DNA of 64,000 bases from Candidatus Planktophila lacus (lineage in GTDB: Bacteria; Actinomycetota; Actinomycetes; Nanopelagicales; Nanopelagicaceae): NCBI RefSeq assembly GCF_002287925.1, contig NZ_CP016769.1, positions 372,001 to 436,000 on the forward strand. Direction: 5' to 3'. The notes beneath the pieces are model-generated. The model saw only the letters and a program-made list of their open reading frames with translations, was not told the DNA's origin and made no database searches. Both the position numbers and the translations under genes were made by a program. This document shows positions 35,732-43,365 of the stretch, piece by piece; position 1 is the stretch's first letter, and every line of letters begins with the position of its first letter.

Positions 35732-36916
35732 TTGAAAGTTACTAAGTTCGAACTATTTTTCGTTGCGCACCGTTGGTTATTTCTCAAGATAGAAACCGAT
35801 GAAGGTATTTCCGGTTGGGGCGAGCCTGTACTTGAGGGCAAGGCGCTCACCGTAGCCACAGCAGTCGACGAATTGATGGACCACGTAATTGGTAAAGATC
35901 CATTCCAGATCGAACGTCACTGGCAGAGAATGAAGAAGGGTTCCTTCTATCGTGGAGGCGCAATCATGGATTCGGCCATCTCAGGCATTGATCAAGCGCT
36001 CTGGGATATAAAAGGCAAAGCTCTAGGTGTACCTGTTTATCAATTACTTGGCGGACAAGTTCGCGATCGAGTGCGCATTTATGGCCATGTTGGTGGAGTT
36101 GGCGGAAAAGATGGATACACCCACAATCCAATCGCCGAAGATATTAAAGAGATCTTGGCTAACGCCGATACTCAGTTAGCAAGAGGCTTAACCGCACTTA
36201 AATTTGCGCCTTCTGATGGCTTAGAACATATAGACACCGCGCAAGAGCTAAAGAACATCGTTGCTCGGGTTACTGCAGTTAGAGAACATGTCGGCGATAA
36301 AATCGATATCGCACTTGATTTCCATGGCCGCTTTAGCCTTGCTATGGCTCGCAGAGTCTTCCCTTACCTAGAGCCATTGAATCTTTTATTCATTGAAGAA
36401 CCTGTTCTTCCTGAATTTTCTGACAAGTTTGATTTGATCGTTGCTTCTACTTCTACCCCGATTGCAACTGGAGAGCGCCTCTTCGATCGAAAAGATTACA
36501 AAGATGTGCTTCGCTCTGGAATCGCCGTTGCTCAGCCTGATTTAAGTCATGCTGGCGGCATCTCTGAATGTCGCAGAATTGCAACAATGGCTGAAACTTA
36601 CGATGTCGCTGTTGCTCCGCACTGCCCACTTGGACCGATCGCCTTAGCAGCATGCTTGCAATTAGATTTCGCTACACCGAACTTCTTGATTCAAGAGCAA
36701 GTTCTTGGCCTTGGTCGCGGCAATAACGGTTCGCTCATGAAGTATTTAGTTGACTACTCCGTCTTTGATGCACCCGATGGTTATATCGAATTGATGACTA
36801 AACCAGGTTTAGGTATTGAAGTCGATGAAGCAGAGGTTCGTAAGGCCGCTGAAAACGGCCATCGTTGGCGCAATCCTGACTGGACGCACCACGATGGATC
36901 ACTTGCAGAGTGGTAA
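35732..36916 (+). CDS. dgoD: D-galactonate dehydratase
   Basis: Dehydrates galactonate to 2-keto-3-deoxygalactonate. Enolase-superfamily protein that lines up along its length with E. coli DgoD: FLKIETDEGISGWGEP, DQALWDIKGKALG, the LDFHGR metal ligand, FIEEPVLPE, QPDLSHAGGI, the APHCPLGPIALAACL catalytic histidine, and the C-terminal WTHHDGSLAEW. Start is a TTG. TTG 35732 (LKVTKFELF, matching the DgoD start) has GGGGGA 4 nt upstream; TTG 35720 would add four residues. It converges on the ABC permease gene with 3 bp between. Confidence 0.93.
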   Translation: MKVTKFELFFVAHRWLFLKIETDEGISGWGEPVLEGKALTVATAVDELMDHVIGKDPFQIERHWQRMKKGSFYRGGAIMDSAISGIDQALWDIKGKALGVPVYQLLGGQVRDRVRIYGHVGGVGGKDGYTHNPIAEDIKEILANADTQLARGLTALKFAPSDGLEHIDTAQELKNIVARVTAVREHVGDKIDIALDFHGRFSLAMARRVFPYLEPLNLLFIEEPVLPEFSDKFDLIVASTSTPIATGERLFDRKDYKDVLRSGIAVAQPDLSHAGGISECRRIATMAETYDVAVAPHCPLGPIALAACLQLDFATPNFLIQEQVLGLGRGNNGSLMKYLVDYSVFDAPDGYIELMTKPGLGIEVDEAEVRKAAENGHRWRNPDWTHHDGSLAEW

Positions 36917-36919
36917 GAC

Positions 36920-37810
36920 TTACTCTTTAACCGCTCCGGCTGACAGGCCGCTAATGAAATATCTATTGAAGAAGATAAAGATGATTGTTAGCGGAATTAG
37001 CGCATATAACGATGCTGCCATTAACTGCGCCCAATCGATTCTATATTCGCCAACTAGCTGACCGATGCCAACCGGCACTGTCTTCATCTCTTCATCTTGG
37101 GTTAGAACAAGTGCAAATATGTACTCGTTCCAGCCAGATATAAATGAATAGATTGTTGTTGCAGCAAGTCCTGGCCAGGAGAGCGGAAGAATCACGCTAC
37201 GGAAGATTCTAAAGCGCCCTGCGCCATCGATCTGTGCCGCAAGATCTAGATCTTTGGAAATTCCGTCGAAGTAACCACGCATCATCCAAGTACAGAATGG
37301 GATGGTAAAAGAGACATAGGTAATGATTAGCGCCGCATGGGTGTTAATCAAACCGAAGGTCATATAGATCTTGTAGAAAGGAATCAACAACATAATCGAT
37401 GGGAATAGCTGGCTAGCGAGCAGAAAAGCCATAAATGTTCCGTGGCCTCTAAATTTAAATCTTGATAGCCCATAAGCCGCAAATGCCGAGAATGTAACGG
37501 AGATGAAGGTTGCGGCGCTAACGACTATCAGCGAGTTGCGGAAGTAGGCCAAGAATGGGTGATCAATCCAAACCTGTTTGAAGGCATGAAGCGTTGGATT
37601 CTCAGGAATAATCTGAGGAGGAAGTGAGAAGAGATCCTCTTCATTCTTTAGGGATGTGGAAATAATCCAAAGTATTGGAAAGAGGATGAGTGCAGAGAAG
37701 AAGAAAAGAACGCTATAACTTGTGAGGTTGGTTATCTTGCGAGCGACTTTTACATCGCTCATTAGCCCGTACTTCTTCTCGTTAGCCATCGGTTCTTTAA
37801 TCATTGTCAT
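36920..37810 (-). CDS. Carbohydrate ABC transporter permease (MalG type)
   Basis: Six-helix inner-membrane permease of 296 aa. The EAA-like loop near DGISKDLDLAAQIDGAGRFRIFRSVILPL (in part) docks the ATPase, and the ISGWNEYIFALVL segment is typical of the MalG branch. It overlaps the partner permease by 14 bp. An ATPase gene is missing from the cluster, so a shared MsmK/MsmX-like ATPase encoded elsewhere is probably used. Confidence 0.92.
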   Translation of the reverse strand: MTMIKEPMANEKKYGLMSDVKVARKITNLTSYSVLFFFSALILFPILWIISTSLKNEEDLFSLPPQIIPENPTLHAFKQVWIDHPFLAYFRNSLIVVSAATFISVTFSAFAAYGLSRFKFRGHGTFMAFLLASQLFPSIMLLIPFYKIYMTFGLINTHAALIITYVSFTIPFCTWMMRGYFDGISKDLDLAAQIDGAGRFRIFRSVILPLSWPGLAATTIYSFISGWNEYIFALVLTQDEEMKTVPVGIGQLVGEYRIDWAQLMAASLYALIPLTIIFIFFNRYFISGLSAGAVKE

Positions 37811-38678
37811 TGCGAATCGCCTTTGAGTAGAAGTAACTTGCGGCTAAGAGAATAGTCAAGATAATTACAGACTCAGCGGCAGCTTTACCGAAGTTGAAGT
37901 CTCCAAAGGCCTGCTGATAAATACTGATAGAGACAACCTTGGTTGACCCGGCAGGTCCACCAGAAGTCATCAGCCAAATCACCGTGAAGTGCTTAAACCA
38001 CCAAGCAGTTTCAAGGATGCAGGTAACTAAAAATATTGGGCGCAAGCCTGGAAGAGTTATATGTCTGAACTGCTGGATACGAGTTGCGCCATCGATTGCA
38101 GCAGCCTCGTAACGCTCTGAAGGGATGTTCTTCATGCCAGCCAACATCATAATCATGACGATTGGATAGCCTTTCCAGGTTGCAACGAAGATAACACCGA
38201 CTAGGGCAGAAGTGCTCGAATCGAACCAGGAAACATCAGAATCAATCAGACCGACGGTGTTTAAAATGTAATTGATAAGCCCATATGTTGGGTTAAAGAG
38301 CCACTTCCAGATAAGCGCAACAACGACCTCAGGCAGTAGCCAAGGCAGCATCAAAATAATTTTAAAAGTTGTAGCAAATTTAAGATTCTGATTCAAAATA
38401 ACAGCCAGTAGAAGGCCGACCACAAAGTTACCCACCACTACAAAGAAAGCGAAGGTTAAGCTGATCTTAAGCGAGCTTAAAAATTCTGCATCTGTCAGTA
38501 GTTCTGCGTAATAACGGGCACCAACAAACTTCCATTCACTGATTAGGTTGGTGCGCTGCATACTGATGAAAATCGCATAGCCAAGTGGATAGATGATCAA
38601 AGAGAAAACAATTAATAAAGTGGGCAAAGTGAAGAAGTAGCCGGAACGGCTTTCCCGCTTTTTAAATGCGCTTTTCAT
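37797..38678 (-). CDS. Carbohydrate ABC transporter permease (MalF type)
   Basis: Membrane subunit of 293 aa with six predicted helices. YFFTLPTLLIVFSLIIYPL marks the first helix, and the ERYEAAAIDGATRIQQFRHITLPGL loop (in part) contacts the ATPase. Middle gene of the binding protein-permease-permease operon. The 101-bp gap in front of it holds a perfect 18-bp hairpin, which may lower permease expression relative to the binding protein. Confidence 0.92.
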   Translation of the reverse strand: MKSAFKKRESRSGYFFTLPTLLIVFSLIIYPLGYAIFISMQRTNLISEWKFVGARYYAELLTDAEFLSSLKISLTFAFFVVVGNFVVGLLLAVILNQNLKFATTFKIILMLPWLLPEVVVALIWKWLFNPTYGLINYILNTVGLIDSDVSWFDSSTSALVGVIFVATWKGYPIVMIMMLAGMKNIPSERYEAAAIDGATRIQQFRHITLPGLRPIFLVTCILETAWWFKHFTVIWLMTSGGPAGSTKVVSISIYQQAFGDFNFGKAAAESVIILTILLAASYFYSKAIRNDND

Positions 38679-38714
38679 ATTCCCTCTCTTAAGAAAATTT
38701 AATGTGCTGAAAGA

Positions 38715-38754
38715 GTGACATCGGGAAGAGAATTTCTTCTCTTCCCGATGTCAC
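38715..38754 (-). terminator. Perfect 18-bp intercistronic hairpin
   Basis: 38715-38732 and 38737-38754 are exact reverse complements (stem GTGACATCGGGAAGAGAA), with a 4-nt loop. It lies between the sugar-binding protein stop and the first permease. Such a stem can protect the upstream message and partly terminate, giving more binding protein than permease, as in other sugar ABC operons. Confidence 0.7.
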
Positions 38755-38779
38755 ATTCCCTCAATTAACAGACAGACGG

Positions 38780-40105
38780 TTACCCGTTATCAGCGATAAT
38801 CTTTCGCGCTTTTTCAGCCTGTTCTTTAGCGATCTGATCAATCGTCTTATCACCCTTTATCGCCGCCTGATAGGCAGGAGATGCGAGAATTGCGATTGAG
38901 TTGTACCAAGGAATTTGTGGGTTAGAGAAGACTTTGCCTTCTCCCGCCTTCACAAAGCCAAGGCTCATTTCTGAGTTAACTTGTGGATCAGCCTGTGCAT
39001 CCAAACGAGAAGGAATGCGGTAGGTAACGTCGTTAATGCGAAGTTGATTTTCCTTATTCAAAAGGAACTTCATATACGCAATAGCAGCCGCACGGTGCTT
39101 ACTCTTTCGAGCAATCGCATAACCTGACTGGTTCAAGCTAGTAGTTGCAGAAACTCCGGCTGCTGCAGGAATTGGCGCTCCGGCCAACTTACCTTTAGCT
39201 GCTGGGTTAGCTGTCAGGGCAACGCCAATTGTGTGAGGGCCAGTGATCATCATCGCTGCTTGTCCCTTACCAATCTGTACAGATGCTTCTGGGTATCCAG
39301 TTTGGAATTGTCCTGGAGGAACGCAACCGACATCAACTGCATCCTTGTAAAGCTTAAGTGCAGCTTTCCATCCTGGAGAGTCAATCTGAGTTACCCATTT
39401 GCCTGATGAATCCTTGCCGACATCTACTGCTCCCATGTTGCGAGCAATTGTGTTAAATCGACCTTGACCAGAACCATTGTCGGTTCCAACCATTGCCCAT
39501 CCATATTGATCGATCTTTCCATCGCCATCAGTATCTTTTGTAAGAGCCTTACATACTGTGATGAACTCTTCGAATGACTTAGGTGGCTTTACGCCAGCCT
39601 TAGCAAAGAGGTCTGTGCGATACAAAATCGCTGTTGGAATGCTAAACCAAGGTGCAGAATAGATTTTTCCGCCGATAGTCATTTCGCCAACATTTTCCTT
39701 AGCAAAACCATCTATGTAATCTTGACCTAGAGCAGCGCGGAGTTCCAGAGGAATATTTAGAGCTGCCATCTTTACTGTATTAACAGCATCGGATGCATAC
39801 ATATCTGGGACGTTGCCAGCAATGGCCATTGCAGTGAGCTTTGTTACCAAATCGTTTGCTGGAACGCCAACAAACTTAATCTTTGTCTTTGGGCAAGCCT
39901 TCATGAACTTATCGGCAATTTCTTGCTCCACAGCTCCATCTGGCTTCTCCAAAATAACAGTTGATAGAACCGTTAAAGTTCCGGTAAATCTTGGACAGAA
40001 CGAGGGGGTTATTGCAGCAGAAGCGGAGTTCAATGAAATTGTTCCGCTTACAGCAACGAGAGTTGCAGAGGCAACTGCAATAAACTTCCGTTTAGTTGCG
40101 CGCAT
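38780..40105 (-). CDS. Extracellular sugar-binding protein of ABC transporter
   Basis: Solute-binding protein (family 1), 441 aa. Signal peptide residues 1-31 (SASAA cleavage region). The PDMYASDAVNTVKMAAL region, GKIYSAPWFSIPTAILYRTDLF, and ALTKDTDGDGKIDQYGW fit the sugar-binding fold. The last stands out as a calcium-loop-like DxDGDGxID. No lipobox cysteine is visible, so membrane anchoring may be through an uncleaved signal. AAAGG lies 7 nt before the ATG. The substrate is unknown; the LacI regulator and catabolic genes next door suggest a sugar, sugar acid or polyol. Confidence 0.92.
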   Translation of the reverse strand: MRATKRKFIAVASATLVAVSGTISLNSASAAITPSFCPRFTGTLTVLSTVILEKPDGAVEQEIADKFMKACPKTKIKFVGVPANDLVTKLTAMAIAGNVPDMYASDAVNTVKMAALNIPLELRAALGQDYIDGFAKENVGEMTIGGKIYSAPWFSIPTAILYRTDLFAKAGVKPPKSFEEFITVCKALTKDTDGDGKIDQYGWAMVGTDNGSGQGRFNTIARNMGAVDVGKDSSGKWVTQIDSPGWKAALKLYKDAVDVGCVPPGQFQTGYPEASVQIGKGQAAMMITGPHTIGVALTANPAAKGKLAGAPIPAAAGVSATTSLNQSGYAIARKSKHRAAAIAYMKFLLNKENQLRINDVTYRIPSRLDAQADPQVNSEMSLGFVKAGEGKVFSNPQIPWYNSIAILASPAYQAAIKGDKTIDQIAKEQAEKARKIIADNG

Positions 40106-40140
40106 TGTCGACCTTTCTCTTCAAGTTGATTTCCAAATGC

Positions 40141-40169
40141 ATAGTCAAATTACTGCACAAATTGTTCAA
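40141..40169 (-). promoter_or_regulatory. Promoter of the sugar ABC operon
   Basis: On the minus strand TTGAAC (40164-40169), a 17-bp spacer and GACTAT (40141-40146) form a well-spaced promoter. Transcription would start near 40134, giving a short 5' leader with an AAAGG ribosome site. The -35 lies inside ATTGTTCAAT, which shares the GTTCAA element of the nearby operators. Confidence 0.55.
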
Positions 40170-40212
40170 TAACTAGCAATTAAAGAAAAAATTTTTGTTA
40201 TAAAAACAAAGG

Positions 40213-40254
40213 GTTGAAACGTTCAAAATGAAGTTCCATTTTGAACTGTTCAAC
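40213..40254. promoter_or_regulatory. Twin LacI-type operators in a 42-bp inverted repeat
   Basis: TTGAAACGTTCAA (40214-40226) and TTGAACTGTTCAA (40241-40253) are two 13-bp pseudo-palindromes, centres 27 bp apart. They also form one large inverted repeat together with the TTCAAAATG/CATTTTGAA arms between them. They sit between the ABC operon and the divergent lacI-type gene, the expected binding place for its product. Confidence 0.65.
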
Positions 40255-40302
40255 CATGCATCGAATTACGGGGTGTATTCCATGCTTAAAAATAGCCTTT
40301 CC

Positions 40303-40331
40303 TTGACTTATCACCCCGTAGGGCGAAAAAT
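40303..40331 (+). promoter_or_regulatory. Promoter of the LacI-type gene
   Basis: TTGACT (40303-40308), a 17-bp spacer and AAAAAT (40326-40331), ending 6 nt before the ATG at 40338. The mRNA should be leaderless; no Shine-Dalgarno is present. Confidence 0.5.
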
Positions 40332-40337
40332 TCCCAC

Positions 40338-41363
40338 ATGACAGTTAGCGTCCGCCACGTAGCACGCAGGGCCCGAGTCTCAATCGGAACTGTCTCCAAT
40401 GTTCTTAATCGCCCCGAAATAGTTGCCCCAGCTACCTTGGTAAAAGTGCAGCAGGCGATGGATGAACTTGGATTTGTTTCGAGTAACTTTGCAAAAAAGA
40501 TTCATTCATCAAATTCAAAGACCCTTGCTCTCTTACTGCCGGATGTCTCAAACCCACTTTTCACTGAGATAGCCCGTGGCGCTGAGGATGCAGCAAATCA
40601 AAATGGCTACTCCTTATTCTTGTGCAACCACGATCACTCGCATGAGAAGGAACGCAAGTACATTCAAACTTTAGCTGGACAAAATGTGCAAGGCATCATG
40701 ATCTGGCCTACCCGTGGCAAAACTGACAACCTTGATTTCCTACGTTCAAATAACATCGCAGTAACCTTGATTGATACCAACCGTTACTTCGATGTCCATT
40801 GTTCTGCCAAAGTTGATGGCATAAGAGGTGGACATGTTGCGATTGGACACTTAGTAGATCTAGGGCATCGCGATATAACTTATGTTTACGAAAACACCAT
40901 CAATCAATTTATTGAAAGAGGCGAAGGCGCAAAGCAAGCGGCCGAAGAAATGGGTGCCAACCTTAGTTTTATTGAAATTCCTTCACCAACAACTCATGGG
41001 GGAGAGTTAGGCGCCAAGAAGTTCCTTGACTCTAAATCTAAATCCTCCGCCGTCTTCTGCGGAAATGACTTGATCGCACTTGGCTTTATGCGCGGTTTAA
41101 TTGAAGCGGGAATAAGGATCCCAGAAGATATTTCCGTGATGGGATTTGATGATATTGAACTTGCACCTAACGCCTTAGTACCGCTCACGACCGTTGCACA
41201 GGATGGATACCAACTCGGCTACACCGCAACAGAGCTGGTGATTCAAGAATGTGAACTACCGGATACCCATATCCATCAACATGTACTTTTCCAACCAGAA
41301 TTAGTCGAACGCTCTTCGACCGCTGAGCACCCAAGCGTTCGCGAGAAAATCTCAATCGCTTAA
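40338..41363 (+). CDS. LacI-family transcriptional regulator
   Basis: Sugar-responsive repressor, 341 aa. N-terminal helix-turn-helix and hinge (VSVRHVARRARVSIGTVSNVLNRP region, in part), then a periplasmic-binding-like effector domain with LALLLPDVSNPLFTEIARG and VFCGNDLIALGFMRGL. It should control the divergent ABC operon and itself through the twin operators upstream. Codons 301-341 plus stop are repeated at 42491-42616 by the tandem duplication. Effector unknown. Confidence 0.93.
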   Translation: MTVSVRHVARRARVSIGTVSNVLNRPEIVAPATLVKVQQAMDELGFVSSNFAKKIHSSNSKTLALLLPDVSNPLFTEIARGAEDAANQNGYSLFLCNHDHSHEKERKYIQTLAGQNVQGIMIWPTRGKTDNLDFLRSNNIAVTLIDTNRYFDVHCSAKVDGIRGGHVAIGHLVDLGHRDITYVYENTINQFIERGEGAKQAAEEMGANLSFIEIPSPTTHGGELGAKKFLDSKSKSSAVFCGNDLIALGFMRGLIEAGIRIPEDISVMGFDDIELAPNALVPLTTVAQDGYQLGYTATELVIQECELPDTHIHQHVLFQPELVERSSTAEHPSVREKISIA

Positions 41364-41379
41364 CTGCAGGATCTGAGTC

Positions 41380-41456
41380 TGGTGGGACGGGTCGGACTTG
41401 AACCGACGACGACCGAATTATGAGTTCGGGGCTCTAACCAACTGAGCTACCGTCCC
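41380..41456 (-). tRNA. tRNA with CAT anticodon (Met or Ile2), copy 1
   Basis: Cloverleaf on the minus strand: acceptor GGGACGG/CCGTCCC, D stem GCTC/GAGC, anticodon stem CCGAA/TTCGG with loop CTCATAA, T stem GTCGG/CCGAC, discriminator A, and an encoded CCA (41380-41382). CAT can be elongator Met or lysidine-modified Ile; initiator Met is unlikely because the acceptor starts with a G-C pair. It ends 16 bp from the lacI-type stop. Confidence 0.93.
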
Positions 41457-41485
41457 TAGTGGGGTTAACGCGAACTTTACTGTAC

Positions 41486-42112
41486 TTAGAGACCGGCTTT
41501 GCCGAGTAGTTCGTTTAAGTGTTCTAAATGATGATCTGCGTGCGGAAGTTCTTCGCGGGTATGGGTAGTTAGTACGCCAGCAACAGTGCAACCAGCGCCT
41601 TTCGCTGAAGTAACTCCGCCAGGTGCATCTTCAATCGCCCAGCAAATATTTGTTGGAAGACCCAATCTTTCAGCCCCGAGAATAAATGGTTCAGGGAAAG
41701 GTTTTCCGCGAGTTACTTGATCAAAGGTGACTGAATTAGCAGGCATCGGAATCTTTCCTGCGCGAGTACGAGCAATTGCTAAATCAGTTGTGCAAGAGGT
41801 AACGATGGTCCAAGGAATCTCACGATCATTTAGTTCGGCAAGTAGTTCAAGTGCACCTGGTACGGCATGTACTCCATCGATATCTGCAATTTCTAGATCG
41901 GTGACGCGGCGAATCCATTTTTGGATTTCGGCTTCTTCGCGATCGGCCAAGACTTTCCTTAAAGTTTGTTCGGCTGGAACACCGTGATGACCGGCAAGTG
42001 CTTGCAATGGAATACCGGCTTCATTGGCCATAGTGATCCAAGAGTTCATGACTGCTTCTTGGGAATTAACCAAAGTGCCATCTAGATCAAAGAGAAATCC
42101 AATTTTGCTCAA
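41486..42112 (-). CDS. HAD-family phosphatase, copy 1
   Basis: Haloacid dehalogenase-like hydrolase, 208 aa, of the beta-phosphoglucomutase/sugar phosphatase branch: FDLDGTLVNSQEAV nucleophile motif, TIVTSCTTDLA (motif II Ser/Thr), GKPFPEPF (Lys), and AIEDAPGG (acidic motif). Probably dephosphorylates a small sugar phosphate. The protein is identical to the copy at 42739-43365. It overlaps the cyclase subunit by ATGA. Copy 1 has lost its own upstream promoter region and depends on readthrough from copy 2 or a new promoter. Confidence 0.9.
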   Translation of the reverse strand: MSKIGFLFDLDGTLVNSQEAVMNSWITMANEAGIPLQALAGHHGVPAEQTLRKVLADREEAEIQKWIRRVTDLEIADIDGVHAVPGALELLAELNDREIPWTIVTSCTTDLAIARTRAGKIPMPANSVTFDQVTRGKPFPEPFILGAERLGLPTNICWAIEDAPGGVTSAKGAGCTVAGVLTTHTREELPHADHHLEHLNELLGKAGL

Positions 42113-42453
42113 TTACTTGGCTCGATCTTATTTTTCTTATCAGGGCGTGGATCTTGTTGCATGCCGCGACGTCCCCAGAACTCCCACATATCCATGGTGC
42201 CAAGAAGTAGTGCGAATCCGAAGAGCAGATCTTCGGCAGGTGCGGAAAAGATACGAAGCCCAACGATTGCATCAGGGCTATACATAACGATGTTGCGCGA
42301 TGTGAGCCACCAATTTGTTAAGAATTGAAAGGGCAAGATGATTGCATAGCTTGTCCAGAATGCTGGGCGAGTAAGAAGTGAGTTTTTGAAGAGGAAGAGA
42401 TCGGCCATTACCGCAACGGCAAAGGCGGTTATCGCAATATCGCTGTAGTTCAT
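42109..42453 (-). CDS. Lycopene cyclase domain subunit (CrtYd-like), copy 1
   Basis: A 114-residue membrane protein with three hydrophobic segments and the FSAPAEDLLFGFALL motif of heterodimeric lycopene cyclases. Identical to the copy at 43362-43706. In this copy the gene in front is not the partner subunit but only its last 37 bp, followed by a fragment of lacI. Translational coupling to the partner is therefore broken, and expression is uncertain. Confidence 0.85.
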   Translation of the reverse strand: MNYSDIAITAFAVAVMADLFLFKNSLLTRPAFWTSYAIILPFQFLTNWWLTSRNIVMYSPDAIVGLRIFSAPAEDLLFGFALLLGTMDMWEFWGRRGMQQDPRPDKKNKIEPSN

Positions 42454-42490
42454 TTACCGAACTCATCTTTACGCCAGTGAGGTTTCACCG

Positions 42491-42616
42491 GTGATTCAAG
42501 AATGTGAACTACCGGATACCCATATCCATCAACATGTACTTTTCCAACCAGAATTAGTCGAACGCTCTTCGACCGCTGAGCACCCAAGCGTTCGCGAGAA
42601 AATCTCAATCGCTTAA
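42491..42616 (+). pseudogene. 3' fragment of the LacI-type regulator gene
   Basis: Carries codons 301-341 and the stop of the regulator at 40338-41363, starting exactly on a codon boundary (GTG). It could encode a 41-residue peptide VIQECELPDTH..., but this has no helix-turn-helix and no promoter, and is a by-product of the duplication. Confidence 0.9.
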
Positions 42617-42632
42617 CTGCAGGATCTGAGTC

Positions 42633-42709
42633 TGGTGGGACGGGTCGGACTTGAACCGACGACGACCGAATTATGAGTTCGGGGCTCTAACCAACTGAGC
42701 TACCGTCCC
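42633..42709 (-). tRNA. tRNA with CAT anticodon (Met or Ile2), copy 2
   Basis: Exact copy of the tRNA at 41380-41456 with intact cloverleaf, loop CTCATAA and encoded CCA. Both copies look functional, doubling gene dosage if the duplication is real. Confidence 0.93.
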
Positions 42710-42738
42710 TAGTGGGGTTAACGCGAACTTTACTGTAC

Positions 42739-43365
42739 TTAGAGACCGGCTTTGCCGAGTAGTTCGTTTAAGTGTTCTAAATGATGATCTGCGTGCGGAA
42801 GTTCTTCGCGGGTATGGGTAGTTAGTACGCCAGCAACAGTGCAACCAGCGCCTTTCGCTGAAGTAACTCCGCCAGGTGCATCTTCAATCGCCCAGCAAAT
42901 ATTTGTTGGAAGACCCAATCTTTCAGCCCCGAGAATAAATGGTTCAGGGAAAGGTTTTCCGCGAGTTACTTGATCAAAGGTGACTGAATTAGCAGGCATC
43001 GGAATCTTTCCTGCGCGAGTACGAGCAATTGCTAAATCAGTTGTGCAAGAGGTAACGATGGTCCAAGGAATCTCACGATCATTTAGTTCGGCAAGTAGTT
43101 CAAGTGCACCTGGTACGGCATGTACTCCATCGATATCTGCAATTTCTAGATCGGTGACGCGGCGAATCCATTTTTGGATTTCGGCTTCTTCGCGATCGGC
43201 CAAGACTTTCCTTAAAGTTTGTTCGGCTGGAACACCGTGATGACCGGCAAGTGCTTGCAATGGAATACCGGCTTCATTGGCCATAGTGATCCAAGAGTTC
43301 ATGACTGCTTCTTGGGAATTAACCAAAGTGCCATCTAGATCAAAGAGAAATCCAATTTTGCTCAA
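42739..43365 (-). CDS. HAD-family phosphatase, copy 2
   Basis: Same 208-residue protein as copy 1 (FDLDGTLVNS nucleophile motif, AIEDAPGG acidic motif). This copy keeps the ancestral context: it directly follows the CrtYd-like gene with ATGA overlap, behind the CrtYc-like gene, so three genes form one minus-strand operon. Why a sugar-type phosphatase sits in a carotenoid operon is not evident; it may simply be a passenger, or act on a prenyl or sugar phosphate. Confidence 0.9.
   Translation of the reverse strand: MSKIGFLFDLDGTLVNSQEAVMNSWITMANEAGIPLQALAGHHGVPAEQTLRKVLADREEAEIQKWIRRVTDLEIADIDGVHAVPGALELLAELNDREIPWTIVTSCTTDLAIARTRAGKIPMPANSVTFDQVTRGKPFPEPFILGAERLGLPTNICWAIEDAPGGVTSAKGAGCTVAGVLTTHTREELPHADHHLEHLNELLGKAGL

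Larger units (their letters stand above)
41238..42490. repeat. Tandem duplication, copy 1 (1253 bp)
   Basis: Identical, as far as read by eye, to 42491-43743. It holds the last 126 bp of lacI, tRNA(CAT), the HAD gene, one lycopene cyclase half and 37 bp of the end of the other cyclase half. The junction at 42490/42491 joins crtYc-like 3' sequence to lacI codon 301, with one shared base (G). Confidence 0.95.

Noticed and set aside
42491-42616. 41-codon frame as a functional micropeptide
   Set aside because: It is simply the end of the LacI-type gene carried along by the duplication; the GTG start is a codon-boundary coincidence and no promoter or ribosome site is present.
41486-43365. Two HAD genes as diverged paralogues
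   Set aside because: Both copies and all flanking sequence, including tRNA and cyclase half, are the same over 1253 bp, so this is one segment duplicated, not separate paralogues.
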